Positions 33,700 to 43,371 of a stretch of DNA of 64,000 nt are shown in pieces (within the stretch, counting starts at the first letter, position 1; each line of letters begins with the position of its first letter). The notes below the pieces were generated by a model. The model was not told the DNA's origin. It worked only from the letters and a program-made list of their open reading frames with translations, and made no database searches. The translations under genes and the position numbers were made by a program. The stretch is taken from NCBI GenBank assembly GCA_945882615.1, contig CAMCWK010000005.1, positions 62,001 through 126,000 on the forward strand. Direction: 5' to 3'. This stretch comes from Rhizobium sp. Q54. Its GTDB lineage: Bacteria; Pseudomonadota; Alphaproteobacteria; Micropepsales; Micropepsaceae.

Positions 33700-34954
33700 C
33701 GAGCATTGTCTTCAAGGCCGTGATGGTGCGGTCCACCGCACCGGACAAGGTGGCGCCGCCGCAGGCCGCGGCGTCCCCAGCCTGTGCGGCGGCCTCCCGG
33801 TCCTGCAGCAACCGCGTTGCTTCCCGCACGATATCAGCGCTGTTGTGGACGCGGCCAAAGCCCTGAGCCGACAGCACCGCATCATAGGCGCTGGCGGCGT
33901 TCGCGGTGTGTGGTCCCGCCAGAACCGCGCACTTTAGGGCGGCGGGCTCCAGCGGATTGTGTCCGCCCATTGGGACAAGCGTGGCGCCGATGAAGCAGAA
34001 GGGGGCGAGGCGATAGAACAGTCCCATCTCGCCCAGCGTATCAGCGATATAGATGGCCGTGTCGGCGGTGATGGCTTCGCCGCTCGAACGCCGGACGCTG
34101 GCGCGCGCGCCGCACAGCATGGCGATATCGGGTGCGCGCTCGATATGGCGCGGCACGATAATCGTGAGAAGCGTGGGGAAGTGCGCCCGAAGCAGATCGT
34201 GCGCGGGCAGGATGGTCTCGTCCTCGCCGGGATGGGTCTGGGCCGCCAGCAGCACCGGACGGGCGCCGATCGCCTGACGCAAGGCGGCAAGCGCGCCATC
34301 GTTCGCCGTCAGCGGAGGCGCATCGGCTTTCAGGCTTCCAGCCACATGAACCTTGGATGCGCCCAGGGCACGGAAGCGGGCGGCGAAATCCTCATCCTGT
34401 GCCAGCACCACATCGAAGGCGCCGAGCAGGGCCGCCATGCTCTTGCGCGCGAACCGCCAGCGCTCCGCCGAACGCGCCGAGATGCGGGCATTGACCAGCG
34501 CCAGCCTTACGCCGCGCGCCTTGGCGCCCTGAATCAGGTTGGGCCACAGGTCGGATTCCACGAACAACCCGGCATCGGGCCGCCAATGATCCAGGAAGCG
34601 TGCCACCGCGCGCGGCGTGTCCAGCGGCACGAACTGATGCAGCGCGCCTTTGGGCAGGCGCTGTTTCATGATGGTGGCGCTGGTTACCGTGCCGCTGGTC
34701 ACCAGCACCTTCGTGCCATCGGCCAGCAGCTTTTCGATCAAGGGCAACGCCGAAAGGCTTTCGCCCACCGAGGCGCCATGTACCCAGATCAGCTTTCCGT
34801 CGGGGCGCGCCATGCCGGCAATGCCCAGCCGTTCATTCAATCGCGCGCGATCCTCTTTGCCGCGTGAGGCCCGCTGGCGCAGCAGGAGCGGCGCCAGTGG
34901 CGCGGCAAGTCCCGCCAGCAGACGCCAGGCGGCAAGACCGATCGGGGTCTTCAT
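33686..34954 (-). CDS. waaA: 3-deoxy-D-manno-octulosonic acid transferase
   Basis: 422 residues; attaches Kdo to lipid IVA at the inner membrane. An N-terminal hydrophobic anchor (about 5-25) is followed by IWVHGASVGESLSALPLIEK, containing the catalytic Glu, LFVESDLWPNL and ARISARSAERW in the N-terminal GT-B domain. HNPLEPAALKCAVLAGPHT forms the CMP-Kdo binding region. The start shares ATGA with the msbA stop, and its own stop region is overlapped by lpxK. Confidence 0.95.
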   Translation of the reverse strand: MKTPIGLAAWRLLAGLAAPLAPLLLRQRASRGKEDRARLNERLGIAGMARPDGKLIWVHGASVGESLSALPLIEKLLADGTKVLVTSGTVTSATIMKQRLPKGALHQFVPLDTPRAVARFLDHWRPDAGLFVESDLWPNLIQGAKARGVRLALVNARISARSAERWRFARKSMAALLGAFDVVLAQDEDFAARFRALGASKVHVAGSLKADAPPLTANDGALAALRQAIGARPVLLAAQTHPGEDETILPAHDLLRAHFPTLLTIIVPRHIERAPDIAMLCGARASVRRSSGEAITADTAIYIADTLGEMGLFYRLAPFCFIGATLVPMGGHNPLEPAALKCAVLAGPHTANAASAYDAVLSAQGFGRVHNSADIVREATRLLQDREAAAQAGDAAACGGATLSGAVDRTITALKTMLDARA

Positions 34955-36741
34955 CGCGCGTCTTCCAGATTGTGGCGGTAGAGGTTGGCGTAAAGACCGT
35001 TGGCGGCCATCAGCTCGGCATGGGTGCCGGACTGGGTCACGCCGCCATTGTCCAGCACATATATCCGGTCGGCATCCACCACGGTGGACAGACGATGGGC
35101 GATGACGATGGTGGTACGCCCCTTCATCAGGCGGGCCAGTGCCTCCTGAACCTGGCGTTCAGATTCGGTGTCCAGCGCGCTGGTGGCTTCATCCAGGAGC
35201 AGGATGGGGGCGTTGCGCAACATGGCGCGGGCGATGGCGATGCGCTGGCGTTGTCCGCCTGACAATTTCAGTCCGCCTTCGCCGACGGTTGTGTCATAGC
35301 CGTCCGGCATCGCCATGATGAAGTCGTGCGCCGCGGCATTCTTCGCCGCCGCCATGATTTCCTCGCGAGATGCGCCAGGCTTTCCCAGCGCAATATTGTC
35401 GGCGACGCTTTCATCGAACAGTACGGCGTCCTGGCTGACGATGCCGATGGCGGCGCGCAGGCTTTGCAGCGTCACGGTGCGGATGTCCTGGCCGTCAATG
35501 GCGATGACGCCGCCATCGCAATCATAGAAGCGCAGCAGCAGATTGAAGACGGTACTTTTGCCCGCGCCCGACGGGCCGACCAGCGCAACCTTCTGTCCCG
35601 CGGCGATATCGAGATTGACGCGGCTGAGAGTCGGGCCGGCATCGGCATGATAGGCAAAGTCGACATCGCGAAAGCGCACGGCCCCGCCGGCGGCGCGCAG
35701 CGGGCCGGCGCCGGCGCGGTCCACAATGATGGGGCGCGCATCGATCGCGGCGAAGATGCGATGGGCGGCGGCGATGCCGGCACTGGCGGTGGGCCAGAGC
35801 TGGCTCAGGTTGCGCACCGGCTGCTGCGCCATCAGCAACGCCACCAGAAAGCCGGAAAAGGCATTGAGCGTGATCTGGCCGTTCAGGCTCTGCCAGCCGG
35901 CGGCGAATAGAACCAGTGCGATCACCATGCCCAGAAAGATATCGGTCAGCGGCGCGGCGGCGGCGCGTAGCCGGGCGGCTTTCAGCAAAGTATTGAGACG
36001 CGATTTCAGCCGGGCATCGACGCGCGCCACGCTATGGGCTTCCAGGCCGTAAGCCTTGATGATGCGGCGGCCGTCCATCGCCTCGGACAGCACCACCGAC
36101 AAATCGCCGGTTTCGTGCATACCGCGGGTGGCGGCGCGGCGCATGGAGGCGCCCAGTCGCTCCATGGTCCAGGCCACCGCCGGCAGGGCGATGAGCGCCA
36201 GCAGGCCAAGCTTCCAGTCGGTGATCATCACATAGGCGAGGAACACCGCCAGCTGGACGCTTTCCAGGAAGACGGCCGCCACGCCCTGGGTGATCGCATC
36301 GCGCATCAAGGTCGCGTCATAGAGAAAGTTGGAAACGAACTGGCCCGAATGCACGGAATTGAGATCGGCGAGATCGCGGCGGATCAGCCGGCCGAACATG
36401 TCGCGCTGGGCGCTGGCGACGGCCTTTTCCCCCAGCGAGTCCACCAGCATGCGTCCCGCAAACAAGGTGAGCGCGCGCAAGGCCACCACCCCCGCCACCG
36501 CCAGCGCCAGTGGCAGAAGCAGGTCGGCCTCCTGGCGCATGAAGATCAGCTTGACCTCCCAATTCACCAACTGGGGCACCAGCCCGCCCAGCGCCGAGGT
36601 CACCAGCATGCAGGCGATCGCCAGCGCCAGGATGCCCCAATGGCCGCGCACATAGTCGCGCAGCATCCGGCGGATGATCGCGCCGGCTTGCAGGTTGGTG
36701 GGGCCCGATTGGGCCGCGCTGGGGAGGGGCGCGGAACTCAT
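34951..36741 (-). CDS. msbA: ABC exporter, MsbA type (lipid A flippase)
   Basis: 596 residues: a six-helix transmembrane domain (about 30-320) fused to one ATPase domain. Seen: Walker A VGPSGAGKSTVFNLLLRFYD, signature LSGGQRQRIAIARA, Walker B ILLLDEATSALD and the H-loop IVIAHRLST. Clustering with waaA, lpxK and lpxL supports lipid A/LPS-core transport rather than drug export. ATG 36741 (MSSAPLPSAAQ) is preferred over ATG 36792, which would add a non-homologous, Gly/Pro-rich leader. A gap of about 60 bases separates it from DUF4170. Confidence 0.92.
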   Translation of the reverse strand: MSSAPLPSAAQSGPTNLQAGAIIRRMLRDYVRGHWGILALAIACMLVTSALGGLVPQLVNWEVKLIFMRQEADLLLPLALAVAGVVALRALTLFAGRMLVDSLGEKAVASAQRDMFGRLIRRDLADLNSVHSGQFVSNFLYDATLMRDAITQGVAAVFLESVQLAVFLAYVMITDWKLGLLALIALPAVAWTMERLGASMRRAATRGMHETGDLSVVLSEAMDGRRIIKAYGLEAHSVARVDARLKSRLNTLLKAARLRAAAAPLTDIFLGMVIALVLFAAGWQSLNGQITLNAFSGFLVALLMAQQPVRNLSQLWPTASAGIAAAHRIFAAIDARPIIVDRAGAGPLRAAGGAVRFRDVDFAYHADAGPTLSRVNLDIAAGQKVALVGPSGAGKSTVFNLLLRFYDCDGGVIAIDGQDIRTVTLQSLRAAIGIVSQDAVLFDESVADNIALGKPGASREEIMAAAKNAAAHDFIMAMPDGYDTTVGEGGLKLSGGQRQRIAIARAMLRNAPILLLDEATSALDTESERQVQEALARLMKGRTTIVIAHRLSTVVDADRIYVLDNGGVTQSGTHAELMAANGLYANLYRHNLEDAR

Positions 36742-36801
36742 GGTCGCGCCGATGTAGCATGGCGGCCCCGGGCGCGCAAAAATCCCTGCCAAGCCAAAAG
36801 C

Positions 36802-37044
36802 TTAGTGCTGATGATCCTCGTCCGGCTCCATCAGCCGGTGCATATGGACCACGAAATAGCGCATCTGGGCGTTATCCACCGTGGCCTGGGCCTTTGCGAG
36901 CCAGGCTTTGCGGGCTTCGTTGAAGTTCGGATACATGCCGACAAAGTCCAGCTTGGAGAGATCCTTGAATTCGACCGTTTCGGTGGATTTCAGCTCGCCC
37001 CCGAACACGAAATGCAGAAGCTGTTGGGATTCCTTGGTCGACAT
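36802..37044 (-). CDS. DUF4170 domain protein
   Basis: 80-residue protein: MSTKESQQLLHFVFGGELKS, FVGMYPNFNEARKAWLAKAQ, ending AQMRYFVVHMHRLMEPDE. It matches the DUF4170 family found mainly in alphaproteobacteria, next to lipid A and cysQ genes as here. Cytoplasmic, with no membrane segment; function unknown. ATG 37044 is chosen because upstream in-frame sequence (from 37092) shows no family similarity and would extend towards cysQ. Confidence 0.83.
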   Translation of the reverse strand: MSTKESQQLLHFVFGGELKSTETVEFKDLSKLDFVGMYPNFNEARKAWLAKAQATVDNAQMRYFVVHMHRLMEPDEDHQH

Positions 37045-37104
37045 GCCGACTCCGTCTGTTGCGCCGCACCATTGAAGCCCAACGGGCCCCATGGCTCAGC
37101 CTCC

Positions 37105-37947
37105 TTATTGTCGCAGCAGCGCGATGATTTCCGCGTGCAGGCGTGGGTTTGCCGCCACCAGGCTGGACTGGATGGTGCTGGCGCGATTGTAGCGCAGCGT
37201 CTGTCCGCGCGCGTCGGTCAGAAGGCCGCCCGCCTCGGTCAGGATGATGTCGGCGGCAGCCAGGTCCCAGTCGCGTTTGGCGGTGAGGCTGGCGCTGGCA
37301 TCGGCGCTGCCATCGGCCACCAGCATCAGGCGGTACGCCACCGAATTGCGATTCTGCACATGCATGGGGGGCCAGGGGGCGCAGGTCAGCTGGGTGCGGT
37401 CCCCCAGCATGGCGCATTCGGGCAGGGCCTCGCGCGCGCTGACATGGATGGGCTGGCCGTTGCGCTGTGCCCCGCCGCCGGCCCGCGCCGCATACAGTTC
37501 GTCGCTGATGGGATTGTAGATCGCGCCGCAGACGGGGCGTCCGTCCACCACGATAGCGGCGCAAATGGTGAAGTGCGGCCGGTTCTTCAGGAAGGCGACG
37601 GTGCCGTCGATCGGGTCCACCACAAAGACGTGGCGGCGCGACAGCCGGCTGGGATCATCGGCGCTTTCCTCCGACAACCAGCCGTAATCGGGGCGGGCGG
37701 CGGTGAGCGTTTCGCAAAGATATTTGTTCACCGCCAGATCGGCTTCGGTGACGGGGCTGCCGCCATCCTTGCTCCAGCGCTTGTAATCGCCGCCGTAGAA
37801 TTTCCGCGCAATGTCGCCGCCCGCGCGCACGGCATCTTCCAGAAGCTTGAGGTTCTCAAGCTCATTTTTGCTTGATGTCGCGTGCCCCGACGGCGGCACC
37901 GATTTTGTGCCGTCTGATTCCTCGGCTTGTCGGTCACGCTCCGGCAA
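37105..37947 (-). CDS. cysQ: 3'(2'),5'-bisphosphate nucleotidase / inositol monophosphatase family
   Basis: 280 residues, FIG-superfamily Mg-dependent phosphatase. Motifs: SEESADDP (metal-binding Glu), VVDPIDGTVAFLKNRPHFTI (DPIDGT) and RDWDLAAADIILTEAGG (WD motif). The N-terminal ~25 residues are hydrophilic and atypical. Most alphaproteobacterial proteins with this architecture are annotated as CysQ (PAP phosphatase); an inositol-phosphatase role cannot be excluded. Its start overlaps the pmbA 3' end by 14 bases, and DUF4170 follows about 60 bases later. Confidence 0.88.
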   Translation of the reverse strand: MPERDRQAEESDGTKSVPPSGHATSSKNELENLKLLEDAVRAGGDIARKFYGGDYKRWSKDGGSPVTEADLAVNKYLCETLTAARPDYGWLSEESADDPSRLSRRHVFVVDPIDGTVAFLKNRPHFTICAAIVVDGRPVCGAIYNPISDELYAARAGGGAQRNGQPIHVSAREALPECAMLGDRTQLTCAPWPPMHVQNRNSVAYRLMLVADGSADASASLTAKRDWDLAAADIILTEAGGLLTDARGQTLRYNRASTIQSSLVAANPRLHAEIIALLRQ

Positions 37948-39283
37948 GCGTCATTCCTTCAATGCGCACGGTCGGTGCATTGGTGCCGTGGCGGAATTCC
38001 AGGTCGCTGGCGGGCACAAGACGGGCGAACATGTCCTTGAGGTTTCCGGCAATGGTGACTTCCGAAACCGGAAACGCGATTTCGCCATTCTCGATCCAGA
38101 AACCCGCGGCGCCGCGGCTGTAATCACCGGTTACGCCATTGACGCCCATGCCCATTAGTTCCGTGACATAGAAACCCTGTTTGATGTCCGCGATCAGTTC
38201 CTTTACCGAAAGCTTGCCGGCTTCCAGATAGAGATTGGTGGATGAGGGCGACGGCGGTCCGCCGGTGCCGCGCGCGGCATGGCCGGTGGTTTGGAGCCCC
38301 AGCTGTCGGGCGCTGGCGCAATCCAGCAGCCAGGTGGTCAAGACGCCATTCTCGATCAGCGCGCGGCGCTGGTTGGCGACGCCTTCGCCGTCGAACGGCT
38401 TGGAGCGCAAGCCGCGCACCCGGTGCGGATCGTCGATAATCTGGATAGCGTCGGCGAAGACCTTCTGGCCCATCCGGTCCTTGAGGAACGAGACACCGCG
38501 CGCGATGGCCGCCCCCGATATGGCGCCGGCGAAATGGCCGACAAGACCCGCCGCCTCGTCGGAATGGAATACCACCGGCACGCTCTGGGATTTCATGCTG
38601 CGCGGGTTCAGCCGCTTGACGGCTTTTTCACCCGCGCTGCGTCCGATCTCTTCGGCGCCGCGCAGGTCGCCGGCATGACGGGCGCTGGCATGGTCATAAT
38701 CGCGTTCCATGCCGGTGCCTTCACCGGCCAGAACCGCCACGCCGATGCCATGGCTGGTCCCGGCATAGCGCCCGAAAAATCCGGTGCTGGTGGCCAGCGT
38801 CACGGCATTGCGCGAGAAGGATGCGCCGCCGCCTTCCGAATTGGTCACGCCCTTGACCGCGAGCGCGGCCGCTTCGGCGCCGCGTGCCCGCGCGATCAGA
38901 AGCTCAGCGCTGGGTTCGACGCTGTCTTCCAGATCGAGTTGCGGGATGGTTTTGGCCAGCCGGTCTTTGGGGGCGAGGCCGGCGAACTTGTCCTCCGGCG
39001 CCAGCCGCGCCATGGCGACGGCGCGGCCCGGCAGGGCGGCCAGAGCGTCGGCGGAGAAATCGGTCGAGGAAACAAACGCGACCTTCTGGCCGACGAAAAC
39101 CCTGAGGCCCAGATCGTAGCTTTCGGCGCGCTCGACATCCTCCAGCTTGCCCAGCCGGTAAGACACGCTGGACGATACGCCTTCGACATGCAGCGCATCG
39201 GCGGCGTCGGCGCCGGCTTTTTTGGCGGCATCGAGCAGGGTGGCAAGGATGGTTTGGGGGTCGTTCTTGGGGGAGGATGTCAT
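37934..39283 (-). CDS. pmbA: TldE/PmbA metalloprotease subunit
   Basis: 449 residues, the non-zinc-binding partner of TldD (encoded at 55.6-57.0 kb). The heterodimer degrades unfolded peptides and matures some peptide products. Seen: the N-terminal domain with SVSYRLGKLEDVERAESYDL and the family-specific FFGRYAGTSHGIG, SGAAIARGVSFL, and the C-terminal signature SSTNLYLEAGKLSVKEL plus YSRGAAGFWIENGEIAFPV. The TldD HExxxH motif is absent, as expected. ATG 39283 (MTSSPKND) is chosen over 39319. A 32-base gap follows the protease gene. Confidence 0.92.
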   Translation of the reverse strand: MTSSPKNDPQTILATLLDAAKKAGADAADALHVEGVSSSVSYRLGKLEDVERAESYDLGLRVFVGQKVAFVSSTDFSADALAALPGRAVAMARLAPEDKFAGLAPKDRLAKTIPQLDLEDSVEPSAELLIARARGAEAAALAVKGVTNSEGGGASFSRNAVTLATSTGFFGRYAGTSHGIGVAVLAGEGTGMERDYDHASARHAGDLRGAEEIGRSAGEKAVKRLNPRSMKSQSVPVVFHSDEAAGLVGHFAGAISGAAIARGVSFLKDRMGQKVFADAIQIIDDPHRVRGLRSKPFDGEGVANQRRALIENGVLTTWLLDCASARQLGLQTTGHAARGTGGPPSPSSTNLYLEAGKLSVKELIADIKQGFYVTELMGMGVNGVTGDYSRGAAGFWIENGEIAFPVSEVTIAGNLKDMFARLVPASDLEFRHGTNAPTVRIEGMTLAGA

Positions 39284-39315
39284 GGCCGTGTCGATGCCGT
39301 ACCTTGGCGCGCCGG

Positions 39316-40287
39316 TCAAGGTTTCCCTTGGATCGGGGCGAGATACAGCGCCTGTTCGCTGAAGGCGATGTACAGACGAAAATCCTTGAGCACATTCATG
39401 CCAAGCGACAGCTCGGGCAGCACCAGATCGGCATTGTGGCGCCTGGTGCGGTTGTGTGCCATCCGGCTGCGTTCGGCCTTGCGGTTCATCACATCGGGCA
39501 CGATGAGGATGGAGGGGCGCTCGATGGTGATGTCGCCAAAAGACAGTTGCGAGAAAGTGCGGTGATGGCCATCAAGCGATGGCTCGCCATTGATCGCCGG
39601 ATAAAGTTCCATGCCCGGTGAATCCTGGCTGAGACCGAAGTCCCGCTTGGCGGTGGGCAGGCGCATGATGGTGTTGCGCGAACCGGTGTCGAAGATGGCG
39701 TCGTAGGCCTTGCCGTCCAGCGTCACCGGAATATGCAGGTGCCAGTTCTTGTTGTGCATCTGGATCCGGGTGACCGCGACCGTTCCCCAGCCTGGCGGTC
39801 CGGGGCAATGGTCCTTGGCATACATCTTCAGTTCGTTGGCGGCGAAATCCACCTCTACATCGTAAGGCTGCAACAGATCCTGCGAAATCTGTCCGGCCCA
39901 GGGCCGGCGCGGCTCCGGCCAGACCAGGAAGGCGGCCTTGTCGCGGCTCAGATGCCCGAAGCCGAATTTGTCGATCAGGGTGAAGTGGGTGGAAACGCGA
40001 CCGTTGATATCAAACGCCTTGGCGCCGCCACGTTTCATCGGCAGGCCCAGTTCGGCGATGGCCTTGCGGGACACCTGGGTGAGCGCGCCCCCGGTATCCA
40101 GCACCATTGGCTTTTCCACGCCATTGATGCTGACCGGCACGGTGCGGATCTCGCTCCCCTGTTCGGCATGACCCATTTTTACGGTGGCGAGCAATTGCGG
40201 CGCGGAGCAGTCCTGTGCCTGGGCCTGTGCGTGGGCGCCGCCGCAGGCGACCAGCAGCAGCGCGAGAAGGGGGTGCTTCACTTCCAT
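39316..40287 (-). CDS. Exported retropepsin-like protein with two DTG motifs
   Basis: 323 residues from an ATG that overlaps the ubiD stop by 10 bases. The N-terminus [17 protein letters not shown] has both a possible lipobox (LVAC, Cys15) and an alternative signal peptidase I site near AHA-QAQ. Two retropepsin-like half-domains follow: [12 protein letters not shown] (Asp64) and [13 protein letters not shown] (Asp200). Bacterial aspartic proteases usually have one DTG per chain and dimerise; two in one chain could form an internal pseudo-dimer. The C-terminal [20 protein letters not shown] segment matches the family end motif. Substrate unknown. The longer frame from 40536 is a shadow of ubiD. 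Confidence 0.78.
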   Translation of the reverse strand: MEVKHPLLALLLVACGGAHAQAQAQDCSAPQLLATVKMGHAEQGSEIRTVPVSINGVEKPMVLDTGGALTQVSRKAIAELGLPMKRGGAKAFDINGRVSTHFTLIDKFGFGHLSRDKAAFLVWPEPRRPWAGQISQDLLQPYDVEVDFAANELKMYAKDHCPGPPGWGTVAVTRIQMHNKNWHLHIPVTLDGKAYDAIFDTGSRNTIMRLPTAKRDFGLSQDSPGMELYPAINGEPSLDGHHRTFSQLSFGDITIERPSILIVPDVMNRKAERSRMAHNRTRRHNADLVLPELSLGMNVLKDFRLYIAFSEQALYLAPIQGKP

Positions 40288-41804
40288 ATCGGCTTGCCGC
40301 TCCCCGGAAGACCCAGCGCGGACCATTTCTCGGTGACGCGGCGGATCACATCCGGATCCATCGCAATCTTCTTGCCCCATTCGCGGTTGGTTTCGGGCGG
40401 CAGCTTGTTGGTGGCGTCCAGTCCGATCTTGGAACCCAGCCCGCTCTGCGGCGAGGCGAAGTCGAGATAATCGATCGGCGTGTGCTCGATGATGGTGACG
40501 TCGCGCGCCGGGTCCATGCGGGTGGAAACCGCCCACATCACATCCTTCCAGTCGCGGGCGTTGATATCGTCATCCACCACGATCACCCATTTGGTATACA
40601 TGAACTGGCGCAGGTACGACCACACCGCCATCATCACCCGCTTGGCATGGCCCGGATAAGCCTTCTTCATGCTCACCACGGCGATGCGATAGGAACAGCC
40701 TTCCGGCGGCAGCCAGAAATCCACGATCTCGGGAAACTGCTGCTTGATCAGCGGAATGAAGACTTCGTTCAGCGCCTCGCCCAGGATGGAGGGTTCATCC
40801 GGGGGCCGCGCGGTGTAGGTGGAAAGATAGATGGGGTCGCGCCGCATGGTGATGGCGGTGACGGTGAAGACCGGGAACTGCTCCACCGAGTTGTAATAGC
40901 CGGTGTGATCGCCATAGGGGCCCTCGTCGCGATAGTCCTGCAGCGACACTTCACCCTCGATGACGATTTCGGCGTCGGCCGGCACTTTCAGCGGTTGCGA
41001 TACGCAATCGGCCAGTTCCACACGGCTGCCCCGCAGCAAGCCGGCGAACTGATCTGCCGACAGGGTTTCGGGCACCGGCGTCACCGCCGCCAGGATGAGG
41101 CCCGGATCGGCGCCGATCACGCAGGCGGCGGGAAGCGGCGCGGTCTTCTCCGCACCCCAGCGCTGGTGATGCTGCGCCCCGCCGCGATGCTTGAGCCAGC
41201 GCATGATGGTCTGGTTCTTGTTCAGCACCTGCATTCGGTAGATGCCGAGATTGTAATTGTCCTCCCGCGCATTGGTGGGCCCCTTGGTGACCACCAGCGG
41301 CCAGGTGATCAGCGGCGCGGGCTCGCCCGGCCAACAGGTCTGCACTGGCAGCTTGGCAAGATCGATATCGTCGCCCTGGAGCACGATTTCCTGACAGGCA
41401 GGGCGGCTGACCGTCTTCGGTTTCATCGCCAGCACGGTTTTGACCAGCGGCAGAAGTTCGGCGGCTTCCCCGAACGAGCGGGGCGGCTGCGGCTGGCGCA
41501 ACTGCGCCAGCAATTCGCCGACCTCGCGCAAATCCGAGCCTGTGGCGCGTTCCTTGTTACCCATGGTGACGCCCATGGCGACGCGCTTGACGGTGCCGAA
41601 CAGATTGACCAGCACCGGCATGTCGCTGGGTGTGCCATCGGCCTTGATGGGATTTTCGAAGATCACCGCCGGCCCACCTTCGGCGATCAGCCGGGTCTGG
41701 ATCTCGGTCATCTCCAGCACGGTCGAGACCGGCGCGCGCACACGCACCAGATCGCCGTCTTTCTCAAGACGGGCGATGAAGTCGCGCAGGGAGCGGTAGG
41801 CCAT
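40278..41804 (-). CDS. ubiD: UbiD family decarboxylase
   Basis: 508 residues, prenylated-FMN-dependent decarboxylase, probably 4-hydroxy-3-polyprenylbenzoate decarboxylase in ubiquinone synthesis. Seen: the N-terminal [48 protein letters not shown] and [15 protein letters not shown] with prFMN/metal-site residues, and [20 protein letters not shown]. No ubiX lies nearby. It is 20 bases after the amino acid permease and is translationally joined to the retropepsin-like gene by a 10-base overlap. Confidence 0.93.
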   Translation of the reverse strand: MAYRSLRDFIARLEKDGDLVRVRAPVSTVLEMTEIQTRLIAEGGPAVIFENPIKADGTPSDMPVLVNLFGTVKRVAMGVTMGNKERATGSDLREVGELLAQLRQPQPPRSFGEAAELLPLVKTVLAMKPKTVSRPACQEIVLQGDDIDLAKLPVQTCWPGEPAPLITWPLVVTKGPTNAREDNYNLGIYRMQVLNKNQTIMRWLKHRGGAQHHQRWGAEKTAPLPAACVIGADPGLILAAVTPVPETLSADQFAGLLRGSRVELADCVSQPLKVPADAEIVIEGEVSLQDYRDEGPYGDHTGYYNSVEQFPVFTVTAITMRRDPIYLSTYTARPPDEPSILGEALNEVFIPLIKQQFPEIVDFWLPPEGCSYRIAVVSMKKAYPGHAKRVMMAVWSYLRQFMYTKWVIVVDDDINARDWKDVMWAVSTRMDPARDVTIIEHTPIDYLDFASPQSGLGSKIGLDATNKLPPETNREWGKKIAMDPDVIRRVTEKWSALGLPGSGKPIWK

Positions 41805-41824
41805 GCTGCGGTTTTACGGGCGGC

Positions 41825-43261
41825 TCAGTCGCGCTTCAAGGCATAAGAGGGCGTGCGCGCGTGTTTGCGGGCATAGAAGTAGTAAACGATCAGTCCCAGC
41901 AGCCCCCAGCCGATAAACCGGATCCAGGTATCAAGCGGCAGGCCGGCCATCATGCCGAAGCAGACCAGCATGCCGCCGATGGGCACGATGGGCACCAGCG
42001 GCGTGCGGAAGGGGCGTGGCACGTTGGGATGGGTTTTGCGCAGGATGATGACGCTGAGGCAGACCAGGACGAAGGCGGCCAGTGTGCCGATCGCGACCAG
42101 CTCGATCAGCAGGTTCTCGGGCAGGAAGGCCGAGAGCAGGGCGGCGAGCAGGCCGATCAGGATGGTAGAGAGATAAGGCGTGCGGAAGGTCGGATGCACC
42201 TTGGAGAAGAATTGCGGCAGCATGCCGTCGCGCGACATGGCGTAGAAGATGCGCGACTGGCCCAGCAGAAGGCCCAGCACCACCGTGCCCAGGCCCAGCG
42301 TGGCGCCGAAATTCACCAGCGGAACCAGCCAGATCATCTGCGGACCCATCGCCTGCACCGCCACCGTCACCGGCTTGGAGACGCCCAGCGTGGAATAGGG
42401 CGTGACACCCGTCATCACGATGCACATCAGCACATATAAAATCGTGCAGAGGGCGAGGGACCCCAGGATGCCGATGGGCATGTTGCGCTGGGGATTCCGC
42501 GCCTCCTGCGCGGCGGCGGAGACACAGTCAAAACCGATATAGGCGAAGAACACCACGCCCGAGGCGCGCACAATACCGCTCCAGCCGAACTCGCCGAAGG
42601 TGCCGGTATTTTCGGGGATGAACGGTGTGAGATTGTCCATCGTGACATATTGCAGGCCGAAGCCGATCACCAAAAAGACCACGGCCAACTTGAGCAGCAC
42701 CATGATGCCATTGAAGGTGACGCTGGCGCGGATGCCGATGACCAGCAAGGCGGTAAGCAGCAGGATCAGGATGGTGGCGGGCAGGTTGATCACCGCGCCG
42801 CTGAGCGCAAAAGTCTGGTCCGCGTTCCAGACGATGGGCGATGTGGAGAGGTGCGCAGGCAGATGGATTCCGAAATCCGCCATCATGCCGTTGAAGTAAC
42901 CCGACCAGCCCACCGCCACGGCGGAGGCGGCGGCGAGATATTCCAGGATCAGGTCCCAGCCGATCAGCCAGGCGAGGAATTTTCCGAAGGTGGCGAAGGT
43001 GTAGCTGTAGGCGCTGCCGGCCACCGGGATCATCGAGGCAAACTCGGCATAGCACAGGCCCGCCAGGGCGCAGCCGAAGCCGGCGATCAGGTAGGAGATG
43101 GTGACACCCGGCCCGGCGAAATTGGCTGCGGTGGTGCCGGTGGACACGAAGATGCCCGCGCCGATGATAATGCCGATGCCCAGGCCGATCAGATGGACCG
43201 GTCCCAGCGCCCGCTTCAGTTCATATTGCGGGACGACGGTATTCTCTTCGGTAACCGGCAT
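41825..43261 (-). CDS. APC-superfamily amino acid permease (cationic amino acid transporter-like)
   Basis: 478 residues, about 12 to 14 transmembrane segments. The first, GLGIGIIIGAGIFVSTG, carries the glycine-rich helix-break motif of APC substrate sites; AGLCYAEFASMIPVAGSAY is the second conserved region. The cytoplasmic N-terminus is short (VPQYELKRALGPVHL), and the length and pattern resemble CAT/YfnA-type permeases. Substrate probably an amino acid, not assignable. It heads the long minus-strand run through ubiD to the lipid A genes, although co-transcription through the entire run is inference. Divergent from the alanine symporter. Confidence 0.88.
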   Translation of the reverse strand: MPVTEENTVVPQYELKRALGPVHLIGLGIGIIIGAGIFVSTGTTAANFAGPGVTISYLIAGFGCALAGLCYAEFASMIPVAGSAYSYTFATFGKFLAWLIGWDLILEYLAAASAVAVGWSGYFNGMMADFGIHLPAHLSTSPIVWNADQTFALSGAVINLPATILILLLTALLVIGIRASVTFNGIMVLLKLAVVFLVIGFGLQYVTMDNLTPFIPENTGTFGEFGWSGIVRASGVVFFAYIGFDCVSAAAQEARNPQRNMPIGILGSLALCTILYVLMCIVMTGVTPYSTLGVSKPVTVAVQAMGPQMIWLVPLVNFGATLGLGTVVLGLLLGQSRIFYAMSRDGMLPQFFSKVHPTFRTPYLSTILIGLLAALLSAFLPENLLIELVAIGTLAAFVLVCLSVIILRKTHPNVPRPFRTPLVPIVPIGGMLVCFGMMAGLPLDTWIRFIGWGLLGLIVYYFYARKHARTPSYALKRD

Positions 43262-43371
43262 GATTTCCTCATCGCTTCGCGCACATCGCCGGATTCGGCA
43301 ATCAAGTCTGTCAGAGCTATGCGCAAAAGGGGAGGGGCGCTAAGGTTCTTGTGGAATCGGCGGGGGTCGGA

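Noticed and set aside
40288-40536. N-terminal extension of the retropepsin-like frame upstream of 40287
   Set aside because: The extra 83 residues are His/Arg-rich and lie opposite the ubiD coding frame's 3' part; the signal peptide begins only at the ATG at 40287.
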